From assembly GCA_946188165.1 (NCBI GenBank), contig CAMHTW010000021.1, positions 1 through 56,699 on the forward strand: DNA of 56,699 nt, given 5' to 3'. The first letter of the stretch is position 1; every line of letters starts with the position of its first letter. Below the pieces are notes generated by a model, which was given only the letters and a program-made list of their open reading frames with translations, was not told where the DNA came from and ran no database searches. This DNA is from an uncultured Prevotella sp. (GTDB lineage Bacteria > Bacteroidota > Bacteroidia > Bacteroidales > Bacteroidaceae). Of this stretch, positions 45,212 through 51,806 are shown in pieces. A program made the position numbers and the translations under genes.

Positions 45212-46449
45212 GAATCAATTTTTCTTTTCTTCTTTTTGCCGTTCAGCTTTTCACTGTTGTTTGCAGCTGCTGTCTGACTGATGACGTTGCCAATCGTTTG
45301 GTTGAGGCTGAAGTTCTGGTTCTGATTCAGGTTTTGAATTTTTCCAGCATTATTTAATGCGGCGTTGAAAGCAGACATCACATTGCTGGCACTACCAATC
45401 TTCATAATCTGGGCATTAGCCACTATCCGGGCATTAGCCATTTTCTGGGCATTAGCCATTTTCTGGGCATTAGCCATTTTCTGGACATTGTTTAAGCCGA
45501 ACTTCTGCATGCTGGCAACAACTTCAGTTGAAGCGTTCTTCATGGCCTCATCGAGGGCGTTGTTGAAGATCTTCTCAACCTCCTGATTATTCAGGGCCAG
45601 GCCGTCGTTTACGTTCTTAACAGTAACTTCTGCAGCATTACGGAATACTGAGCATATTCTCTCGAGTGTCTGCTGAGGAATAGCATTACTCAGTTTGGTT
45701 TCAACATTCATGTTCTGGGCCAGCTCGCAGCTTTGCAGAATAACCAGTTGCTCGGCAAGACCGTATTTGCCTACGGCAGCAAGAGCTTGTTCACCAGAAA
45801 GCAGGTTACCCTTCTTTGCCAAAGCCTCAGCACTTGCCTTGTCACCCTCGAGGGCAGCAGTCATCTGCTGGTACTCCAACCATTGGTCGCGGACAAGCTT
45901 CAGTTTGTCATCGCCCTGAGCAGTCTCTAAATACTTGTCGGTGGTCTCGATGAAACGGGTGGCCAAATTGTTCTGCTTCTGCAGCGTGGTGTAAGCCAGT
46001 GAGGCGTTGATGGTTGACTGGGCCAGGTCGGGGCACTCCTCACCACCAAGGGCGGCATTCAGGTTAGCGGCTGACTCTGCCAGTGAATTGGCAACGTTGT
46101 TCACCAACTCACGGTTGGCATTCATCTCCTTGAGCACCTCGGCAAATGCAGGGATGTTGCCGGCTGCCTCATTTGACATGTCAGCCAGCGTGCCGAACTG
46201 GGCGGCACGTGTCTGCATCACCACCTGGGCTGCCACAATACCATCCTTGAAAGCTGAGTCGGTCTGAAGGAATTCTTCCATATTAGAAAGTTTCTCGGAA
46301 ACTTGCTCACGAGAGAATCTGGCAGCCTTGCCGATATCGCCATCTGCCTCGTCATGATTGACAGACCAATCAACAAAGTGAGAGGTAATCAGCCCAATGG
46401 CGCATACCGCTGCCACCGAACACAGGATAATAATACTTTTCTTTTTCAT
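45208..46449 (-). CDS. Membrane-anchored helical protein with MANAQK repeats
   Basis: A 413-residue protein. One N-terminal hydrophobic segment (IIILCSVAAVCAIGLITSHF) is followed by an Ala/Leu/Glu-rich, largely helical region, then a 6-residue tandem repeat KMANAQ in four copies (45411-45482) and a Lys-rich end GKKKKRK. I do not recognise the family. It is the first gene of the operon with the outer-membrane protease and PrsW, overlapping the former by four bases. It may be a substrate, scaffold or tether for the proteases. Confidence 0.75.
   Translation of the reverse strand: MKKKSIIILCSVAAVCAIGLITSHFVDWSVNHDEADGDIGKAARFSREQVSEKLSNMEEFLQTDSAFKDGIVAAQVVMQTRAAQFGTLADMSNEAAGNIPAFAEVLKEMNANRELVNNVANSLAESAANLNAALGGEECPDLAQSTINASLAYTTLQKQNNLATRFIETTDKYLETAQGDDKLKLVRDQWLEYQQMTAALEGDKASAEALAKKGNLLSGEQALAAVGKYGLAEQLVILQSCELAQNMNVETKLSNAIPQQTLERICSVFRNAAEVTVKNVNDGLALNNQEVEKIFNNALDEAMKNASTEVVASMQKFGLNNVQKMANAQKMANAQKMANARIVANAQIMKIGSASNVMSAFNAALNNAGKIQNLNQNQNFSLNQTIGNVISQTAAANNSEKLNGKKKKRKIDS
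45411..45482. repeat. Four 18-base units encoding MANAQK-type repeats
   Basis: GGGCATTAGCCATTTTCT repeats; units 2-4 are identical and unit 1 differs in its last seven bases. In-frame copy number can change by slippage. Confidence 0.9.
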
Positions 46450-46517
46450 ACACCTAAAAAATAAATGTTTTTGTTCTTTTCTCTGATGTCAAGTGTCATG
46501 TTTTTGAACTGACATTG

Positions 46518-46525
46518 CAAAAGTA
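46518..46525 (-). promoter_or_regulatory. -7 box TACTTTTG of the protease operon
   Basis: TACTTTTG on the minus strand about 70 bases before the first gene's ATG at 46449. Confidence 0.6.
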
Positions 46526-46673
46526 CAATGTTTTTTGCGACCTTCCAAACTTTTTGGAGTTTTTTTCGCATAGTCGTTGCGACACGGGTGCATTTTCACG
46601 ACAAATCCCCAAAATTTCCTGTGTTCCTGTCGCAAGACCAATGGTCGAGTCTGATTAAAAAAAGTGCCGCTTT

Positions 46674-47153
46674 CTATAGGACGTACATGTCGTCAACAGG
46701 TTCATTGGCCTTAGCGGACTGGGACTTTTGCTTCGCTGTTGACTTCTTCACTTTTGCTGGTTTTACGCTTACAGGCTTTGCCGTCCGTGTGTCCGACAAG
46801 TCCAGGTCTATACGGTCGTCGCCGCTGTTGGTGGGGTCGAACCCGCTGTCATCCGAACCGTAGGCACGCTGGCGTGCTGCTCTGCGCTGTGCCTGTTCCC
46901 GACGGTATTGCTGAATTCTTTCCTCTTGTTTCTTTTCCTCAGCGGCACCAATGGCAGCACCTACGACTGCACCACCAGCCATACCGACCACCTGTCCGAC
47001 GTGACTGCCTCGCCAGCCTCCGAATATACCACCGATAGACGAGCCTATCATGGCTCCAAACATGCCGCCTGTTATTGCACCGTTGCCTGTATAGGTACTG
47101 CAGCTGCTCATGGTCAGCAGTGACACCATTGTTACAAAGATAATCTTTTTCAT
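46674..47153 (-). CDS. Glycine-zipper lipoprotein
   Basis: A 159-residue protein starting at 47153 (MKKIIFVTMVSLLTMSSCS, lipobox Cys18). A glycine-zipper region follows (GAITGGMFGAMIGSSIGG and VVGMAGGAVVGAAIG), then a charged tail (EEKKQEERIQQYRREQAQRR). Such proteins insert in the outer membrane. The start is fixed by the promoter at 47182-47213. Function unknown. Confidence 0.8.
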   Translation of the reverse strand: MKKIIFVTMVSLLTMSSCSTYTGNGAITGGMFGAMIGSSIGGIFGGWRGSHVGQVVGMAGGAVVGAAIGAAEEKKQEERIQQYRREQAQRRAARQRAYGSDDSGFDPTNSGDDRIDLDLSDTRTAKPVSVKPAKVKKSTAKQKSQSAKANEPVDDMYVL

Positions 47154-47181
47154 AATCGTCTGCTTTTTAATGTTTACGGTG

Positions 47182-47213
47182 CAAAGATACATACTTTCCT
47201 GTATAATGTCAAA
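47182..47213 (-). promoter_or_regulatory. Promoter of the glycine-zipper gene
   Basis: TATCTTTG (47182-47189) and TTTG (47210-47213) on the minus strand with a 20-base spacer: a textbook Bacteroidota promoter. Confidence 0.75.
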
Positions 47214-47280
47214 GGGGAAAACCCGAAAAGATGTAGGGGAAATCCCTAAAATTATGTAATCACGATATAGAATGTGCATC

Positions 47281-48003
47281 CTAATTATAGCCGAACTGCT
47301 GCAGTTCCGCTTCAGTCACACCCATCAGCCGCTTGCAGTCATCGGTCTTTTCGCGTAATACTTTTAGTCCCATCTGCATACCCGCCAGATAGAAACCATG
47401 TTGCTTATTGATAAAACTTCGGAAGGTAGCAGAACTGAGAACCATTGCAGCCTTCTCCAGAGTGGACTCTGCTGGCTTGTCGGCACAAACAACAGTCTCT
47501 AAATACAGGTCGCTCATGTTGTTCTTTTCTGTCTCAAGTCTATCCTGAAACTTGACCATCAGTCGTTTTGCAGAAAAGCAATTACCTGCCAACTCTACAA
47601 ATTCACTGCTCTTGATGCTTTTCCATGTTTCAATATTGCTGCTGAAGATGGTTTCGGCTGTTTGGTCATTGGTGTTGAAAGTGTGAGTGAGAAAACTGCT
47701 GACGAACAATTGCAGCGTATCTTCAGAGACCGTTTCCAGCCTGTCCTTGGCTGTTAGCACTCTCATGCTGATCGAGTCTATAGTCTGCAATTCTTTGACC
47801 GACTCTTCGAGGTCTTCACAAAAACTGTCAAGGTTGTGAATCACCATCATTGCAGCCGTCCGCTCTGTTTCCTGTTTCTCGCGATATTCTATCCATGCAG
47901 AGGTACCGAAGGTGAGGATAATACCGATGATAGTACCCAGCGTACAACTTAGCGTCTGTTCCCAAAAATCAGATAGTTTCCATTTCGTTTTCATATCAGA
48001 CAT
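47281..48003 (-). CDS. Uncharacterised single-pass membrane protein
   Basis: A 240-residue protein with one hydrophobic segment near the N terminus (LGTIIGIILTFGTSAWIEY), preceded by a short charged cytoplasmic end, and a helical, probably coiled, periplasmic region (EREKQETERTA-like start, then many Leu/Glu). It resembles the DUF6090-like group of Bacteroidota in layout only. It stands alone between the glycine-zipper gene and the accessory island. Confidence 0.65.
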   Translation of the reverse strand: MSDMKTKWKLSDFWEQTLSCTLGTIIGIILTFGTSAWIEYREKQETERTAAMMVIHNLDSFCEDLEESVKELQTIDSISMRVLTAKDRLETVSEDTLQLFVSSFLTHTFNTNDQTAETIFSSNIETWKSIKSSEFVELAGNCFSAKRLMVKFQDRLETEKNNMSDLYLETVVCADKPAESTLEKAAMVLSSATFRSFINKQHGFYLAGMQMGLKVLREKTDDCKRLMGVTEAELQQFGYN

Positions 48004-48407
48004 CCTAAACTAATTATCTCTTTGTCTTGCTAATTGCTTGCCTGTTAGGCGCTCGATGTCCAGTCGGAAGGCGAACTTACGAGCAAGGCCGTTCTCCAAA
48101 TTTCCTAAACTTTTTTAATAATTGCTGCAAAATTAGCAAATTTGTAGCAAAATGAGTAATTTTGCCCTTAATTTTAATATGTTTTGACATCAAGCTCCGC
48201 AACCGTCGATTTTTATAAAGCCGTTGGTCGAGTACCTACGGCTTTAATTCATTTATGATGAATTCTATTTCTCGACGAGTCTGCTCCTTGGCATTTATAG
48301 AAATTGAGAACCGGAACCAATTTCCACGAAGTTATTTTGATAAATTCCTATCTTTGACCTGTGGTCGAAGATACTTTTGCTCGAAACTAAAAATAAATGC
48401 TAATTTA
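48004..48407. other. Gene-free stretch with a possible short transcript
   Basis: No convincing gene. A TAATTTTG box at 48157-48164 and a 9-base-pair hairpin TAAAGCCGT/ACGGCTTTA at 48216-48246 could frame a short RNA of about 75 bases. An open frame at 48255-48467 overlaps the RNA promoter and has no protein-like features. Several unpaired TAnnTTTG boxes occur up to 48378. Confidence 0.4.
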
Positions 48408-48439
48408 TTTGGAAGTTTACTCGTTTATTCGTATCTTTG
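48408..48439 (+). promoter_or_regulatory. Promoter of the tandem-motif RNA
   Basis: TTTGG at 48408-48412 and TATCTTTG at 48432-48439 with about 20 bases between them; transcription should begin near 48446. Confidence 0.75.
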
Positions 48440-48445
48440 CAGCAC

Positions 48446-48583
48446 GAAAGGAACCTGTTTAGGGTAAGAGCCCCAGTTGCACTGGCAAGCGACTTGCTAA
48501 AATAGAAGCACTTTTAAACTCCGTTTAGGATGGGAGCCCCAGTTGCTCTGGCAAGCGACCCATTAAAACGGAGTTCCTTTTTT
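48446..48583 (+). ncRNA. Candidate structured RNA with two copies of one motif and its own terminator
   Basis: Motif A (48455-48505) and motif B (48517-48575) share TTTAGG, AGCCCCAGTTGC and CTGGCAAGCGA, but the segments that pair differ compensatingly. Inner helix: GTAAG/CTTGC in A and ATGGG/CCCAT in B. Outer helix: CTGTTT/AAATAG in A and AACTCCGTTT/AAACGGAGTT in B. The conserved centre forms CCAG-loop-CTGG. Motif B's outer stem followed by CCTTTTTT acts as a terminator. A consensus promoter lies just upstream. I do not recognise the family. A minus-strand gene's extended frame ends inside motif B. Confidence 0.75.
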
Positions 48584-49012
48584 CAGGTTCTTTACCTCTG
48601 CATCAAACATTTGCTGAGATATGATGGCGTAAGGCTTATACATGCCACCGTCAGCCATTCTACGCATACATAAAATGGTTCTTGCACCAAGTTCCCTACT
48701 ATAATAAGCAAAGTAAGCTGCTTCAGGGTGTTTGCCCTCTATAACTGTTCTCTAACCAAGGTATTCTGCTTTATTAAGATAGCCGACGATATCACGTGCT
48801 AAGGCATTCTTGATGGCATTAAACTTATTGCTTCGTGTGCTCTTGCCTACCAGAGTTCGTAGATCCGACTTTGTTATTTCCACTTCCATTGTTATACCAT
48901 TTGAAATGGTAAAACGCATAGGGTTGCCTTTCAGAAATTCAGCCTCCTGCAAAACCTCAGTCCTAATGCGTTTGCTCTCCTTATAATAATCTTCTTGTGT
49001 CCGCTTTGCCAT
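48563..49012 (-). pseudogene. Unknown gene interrupted by an in-frame TAG
   Basis: The first 86 codons (MAKRTQEDYYKESKRIR... NKAEYLG) end at a TAG at 48752-48754, but the same frame stays open for a further 62 codons (TVIEGKHPEAAYFAYYS, ILCMRRMADGGMYKPYAI) to a TAA at 48563. The continuation looks like real protein and fits the YLG-x-R junction. So this is a nonsense mutation, a read-through site or a recent pseudogene. The second part vaguely recalls domains of polyvalent or BECR-type mobile-element proteins; I cannot name it. Its end overlaps the RNA locus. Confidence 0.6.
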
Positions 49013-49083
49013 AATTCATGCAAAGGTACTACTTTTATTTTATCTAGCCAAACTCATTCCCAAGAAATTGGTTCCTGTGCCGA

Positions 49084-49149
49084 TTTATTTACCGCAGATT
49101 CCGCAGATTTCTCTGCACCTTTAGGTCAGAGAAATCTGCGGTAAATAAA
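49084..49149. repeat. 23-base inverted repeat with a 9-base internal duplication
   Basis: Right arm 49127-49149 is the exact complement of the left arm (49084-49115) once one extra copy of CCGCAGATT is removed from the left arm. Long AT-flanked hairpin between the interrupted gene and the microprotein. Confidence 0.8.
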
Positions 49150-49240
49150 CAGAGTGAAGAATTGAGAACATTTAGACTCTGCGTCTTTGTGTCTCTGTGT
49201 ACAAATTGACAAATTAAGGAATGAAGAAGTATGAAGAAGT

Positions 49241-49351
49241 ATGAAGAAGACATCATGGGGAGAAATCCTACTTAGAATCTTTATTGCAGCAGCATCGGCA
49301 GCGGTGACCGCAATGGGTACAACGAGCTGCATGGGTCATGGACCGTTTTAA
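49241..49351 (+). CDS. 'Smalltalk'-type microprotein, 36 residues
   Basis: MKKTSWGEILLRIFIAAASA continues to AVTAMGTTSCMGHGPF. The K-K-T-x-W start, single hydrophobic helix and a Gly-x-x-S/T-C/A end match the small 'smalltalk' proteins of Bacteroidota, which usually sit near VirE-like, HU-like and amidase genes; none of these is here. Too short for usual gene calling. ATGAAGAAGT occurs three times at 10-base steps just upstream (49221, 49231, 49241), so the true ATG could only be the last in this frame. Confidence 0.65.
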   Translation: MKKTSWGEILLRIFIAAASAAVTAMGTTSCMGHGPF

Positions 49352-49423
49352 AGTGAAGAATGCAACGCCACACTTCGATCTTTAGTCGAAGAATCGGCTG
49401 GCGCCGGTTATGAGTGAAAAAGG

Positions 49424-49455
49424 AGAGCGAATCTTTTGTGGTTCGCTTTCTTTTT
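49424..49455 (+). terminator. Terminator after the microprotein
   Basis: AGCGAA/TTCGCT stem (49426-49447, one flanking mismatch) around a 10-base loop, followed by CTTTTT. A second short hairpin CTTCGA/TCGAAG is at 49373-49391. Confidence 0.7.
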
Positions 49456-49500
49456 CGTTTTCCTACGCAACAACGATAAACGAAAATAAAAAGCGTTTTG

Positions 49501-49532
49501 TTTTGCGTTTTGCTCGATTTACATTACCTTTG
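49501..49532 (+). promoter_or_regulatory. Promoter of queC
   Basis: TTTTG at 49501-49505 and TACCTTTG at 49525-49532, 19 bases apart, put the start codon at 49561 and not at 49498. Confidence 0.75.
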
Positions 49533-49560
49533 CACACATCAAACGTTATCAGAAAGTGAG

Positions 49561-50214
49561 ATGAAGGATTCTATTTTGATATTAAGCGGTGGCGTAGATT
49601 CCACCACCTTGTTATACGACGAGCAGGCGCGTATTGCGCTGGCTATCTCGTTCGACTATGGTTCGAAGCATAATGCGCGTGAGATTCCGTTTGCCCGTTT
49701 GCATTGCGAACGGTTGGGCATCAGGCACATCACGATACCACTGGACTTCATGACGCAGTACTTCGTCAGTTCGTTGTTGGAGGGTGGCGATGAGATTCCT
49801 GAGGGGCATTATGCTGACGAGAATATGAAGTCAACGGTGGTGCCGTTCCGCAACGGTATCATGCTGTCCATAGCCGTGGGCATTGCCGAGTCGAATGGCT
49901 TGAAATACGTCATGATGGCCAATCACGGAGGCGACCACACCATCTATCCCGACTGTACGCCTGAGTTCGTGGATGCCTTCGACCAGGCAGCGGCATCAGG
50001 CACCTTCGTGAACGTTCACTTGCGTTCACCTTATACCAATATGACGAAGGGCGACATTGCACGTCGAGGCAAGGCCCTGGGCATCGACTACAGCGAGACG
50101 TGGTCGTGCTACAAGGGTGGCGAGCACCATTGCGGCAAGTGCGGTACCTGCGTAGAGCGTCGTGAAGCCTTTGCCGATGCAGGCGTCGAGGATAGGACTG
50201 TTTACGAAGAATAA
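49561..50214 (+). CDS. queC: 7-cyano-7-deazaguanine synthase QueC
   Basis: A 217-residue cytoplasmic enzyme that turns 7-carboxy-7-deazaguanine into preQ0 using ATP and ammonia, in queuosine synthesis. LILSGGVDSTTLLY is the PP-loop; zinc cysteines lie in WSCYKGGEHHCGKCGTCVER. PFRNGIMLSIAVGIAE and ANHGGDHTIYPDC are family-typical. Other que genes are not in the window. Confidence 0.96.
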   Translation: MKDSILILSGGVDSTTLLYDEQARIALAISFDYGSKHNAREIPFARLHCERLGIRHITIPLDFMTQYFVSSLLEGGDEIPEGHYADENMKSTVVPFRNGIMLSIAVGIAESNGLKYVMMANHGGDHTIYPDCTPEFVDAFDQAAASGTFVNVHLRSPYTNMTKGDIARRGKALGIDYSETWSCYKGGEHHCGKCGTCVERREAFADAGVEDRTVYEE

Positions 50215-50284
50215 AAGACAACAAGGACAACTAAAACAACTTTTTCAGAGATATTAATGTTGTCCAAGTTGTTTAGGTTGTCTT
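50215..50284. terminator. GACAAC/GTTGTC hairpin between convergent genes
   Basis: Left arm rich in GACAAC (50215-50242), right arm rich in GTTGTC (50259-50284) ending in a T-rich run. Same motif family as 31994-32108. Confidence 0.65.
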
Positions 50285-50291
50285 CTTTTCT

Positions 50292-51698
50292 TTACCCGAA
50301 GAGGGCACGCAGGGCTTCTTCGACCTTACGGACCGGCACGAGCTCAATCTTGAACTTGTTGCGATTCAGACCTGAGAGGTTGTATTTCGGTATGATGATA
50401 TGCTGGAATCCCAACTTCTCAGCTTCGCTGATGCGCTGTTCAATACGGGCTACAGGACGAACCTCGCCACTCAGGCCAACCTCGCCAGCCATACACCAAC
50501 CCTCTTCGATAGGTGTATCGACATTGCTGGACAAGACGGCAGCAATGACGCTCAAGTCCATAGCCATATCCGTGACGCGCAGACCGCCGGCGATGTTCAG
50601 GAAGACGTCCTTCTGCATCAGTTTGAAGCCTACACGCTTCTCTAGTACAGCCAACAGCATGTTCAGACGTCGCTGGTCGAAGCCTGTAGCGGAGCGCTGA
50701 GGTGTGCCGTAGGCGGCAGAAGATACCAATGCCTGCGTTTCGACGAGGAAGGGACGGACACCCTCTATGGCACTTGAAATAGCCACACCCGATAGTCCGT
50801 CGTGGTTGTCGGTCAGCAGCAGTTCTGAAGGATTGCTGACCTGACGGAGTCCTGTCTGCTGCATTTCATAGATACCCAGCTCGGATGTGCTTCCGAAGCG
50901 GTTCTTGATAGAGCGCAGAATGCGGTACATATAGTGCTGGTCGCCCTCGAACTGGATGACGGTATCGACAATGTGTTCCAGAATCTTAGGACCGGCCAGT
51001 GTGCCTTCCTTCGTAATATGGCCAATGAGAATGACGGGCACACCACTGGTCTTGGCAAAGCGGAGCAGGGCAGAGGCGCACTCGCGAACTTGAGCTATGG
51101 AGCCTGCTGAGGACTCGACATCCTCTGTCGATATGGTTTGGATGGAGTCGATGACCAGCAGTTCAGGCTCCACCTCTTTAATATGGTCGAAGATGGCTTC
51201 GAGCGAGTTCTCGCAGAGAATGAGGAAGCCTCCCCCATCCCCCTCCAAGTAGAGGGGGCTTAACCGTTCGGCACGCATCTTCAGCTGATGGGCACTCTCC
51301 TCACCGCTGACGTAGAGCACGCGCTTGTCAGTAAGGTTCAGCATGGTCTGCAGGGTGAGCGTCGATTTGCCGATACCCGGCTCGCCACCTAACAGCACGA
51401 TGCTGCCAGGAACCAGACCGCCACCCAGCACACGGTTCAACTCATTGTCGTGCATGTCGATACGTGGGTCGTCGTGAGCGGAGATGTCTTTCAGGCGTAA
51501 CACCTTGGCGACATCGCGCCCTCTGTCGGACACACCGCCGCTATTGCCAAAAGTCCCTCGTCCTTTGGAAAGGGGTTGGGGTGCGGTCTTAATTTCCTTA
51601 TACGTGTTCCACTGGCCGCATGCGGGGCACTTGCCTATCCACTTGGCCGACTCCTGTCCGCAGTTCTCGCAGACGTACATAATCTTGTCTTTTGCCAT
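50292..51698 (-). CDS. radA: DNA repair protein RadA
   Basis: A 468-residue protein starting at 51698 (MAKDKIMYVCENCG). Zinc finger CENCGQESAKWIGKCPACGQW, Walker A GEPGIGKSTL, the RadA-specific KNRFG in SIKNRFGSTSE, and a C-terminal Lon-like domain (GGLRVTDMAMDLSVIAAVLS). It promotes branch migration in recombination. Two segments arise from the G/C-run repeat: APQPLSKGRGTFGNSGG in the linker after the zinc finger, and SPLYLEGDGGGFLIL within the ATPase domain. Confidence 0.95.
   Translation of the reverse strand: MAKDKIMYVCENCGQESAKWIGKCPACGQWNTYKEIKTAPQPLSKGRGTFGNSGGVSDRGRDVAKVLRLKDISAHDDPRIDMHDNELNRVLGGGLVPGSIVLLGGEPGIGKSTLTLQTMLNLTDKRVLYVSGEESAHQLKMRAERLSPLYLEGDGGGFLILCENSLEAIFDHIKEVEPELLVIDSIQTISTEDVESSAGSIAQVRECASALLRFAKTSGVPVILIGHITKEGTLAGPKILEHIVDTVIQFEGDQHYMYRILRSIKNRFGSTSELGIYEMQQTGLRQVSNPSELLLTDNHDGLSGVAISSAIEGVRPFLVETQALVSSAAYGTPQRSATGFDQRRLNMLLAVLEKRVGFKLMQKDVFLNIAGGLRVTDMAMDLSVIAAVLSSNVDTPIEEGWCMAGEVGLSGEVRPVARIEQRISEAEKLGFQHIIIPKYNLSGLNRNKFKIELVPVRKVEEALRALFG
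51228..51264. repeat. G/C-run palindromic repeat inside radA (ATPase domain)
   Basis: CCCCCTC-CAAGTA-GAGGGGG core with the CTCCCCCATCC side arm. The loop CTACTTGG is the same as in the TonB-receptor copies. Confidence 0.6.
51553..51586. repeat. G/C-run palindromic repeat inside radA (linker)
   Basis: GTCCCTCGTCCTTTGG and AAAGGGGTTGGGGTGCGGTC form a degenerate copy of the same repeat, translated as QPLSKGRGTF. Confidence 0.55.
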
Positions 51699-51707
51699 AA
51701 CTGTGTG

Positions 51708-51715
51708 CAAAGGTA
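51708..51715 (-). promoter_or_regulatory. -7 box TACCTTTG of radA
   Basis: TACCTTTG on the minus strand 10 bases before the radA ATG at 51698. Confidence 0.65.
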
Positions 51716-51727
51716 GTTATTTTTTTC

Positions 51728-51804
51728 TACGGATTCTACGGATTCTACGGATTATTTTCGGTAAGACAATTAAAAATTCGTAAAATCCGTATAATCCGTA
51801 GGAT
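51728..51804. repeat. CTACGGATT tandem repeats in a long hairpin
   Basis: Three CTACGGATT units (51728-51752) face complementary AATCCGTA units (51776-51804), giving a hairpin next to the radA promoter. Confidence 0.75.
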
Positions 51805-51806
51805 AT

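Noticed and set aside
48255..48467. 70-codon open frame before the RNA locus
   Set aside because: It overlaps the RNA promoter and start, and has no recognisable features.
48446..48583. Reading the tandem motif as a CRISPR array, integron attC sites or a type III antitoxin array
   Set aside because: Only two units with no spacers; no integrase and no attC core pair with the usual bulge; no toxin gene directly downstream on the same strand.
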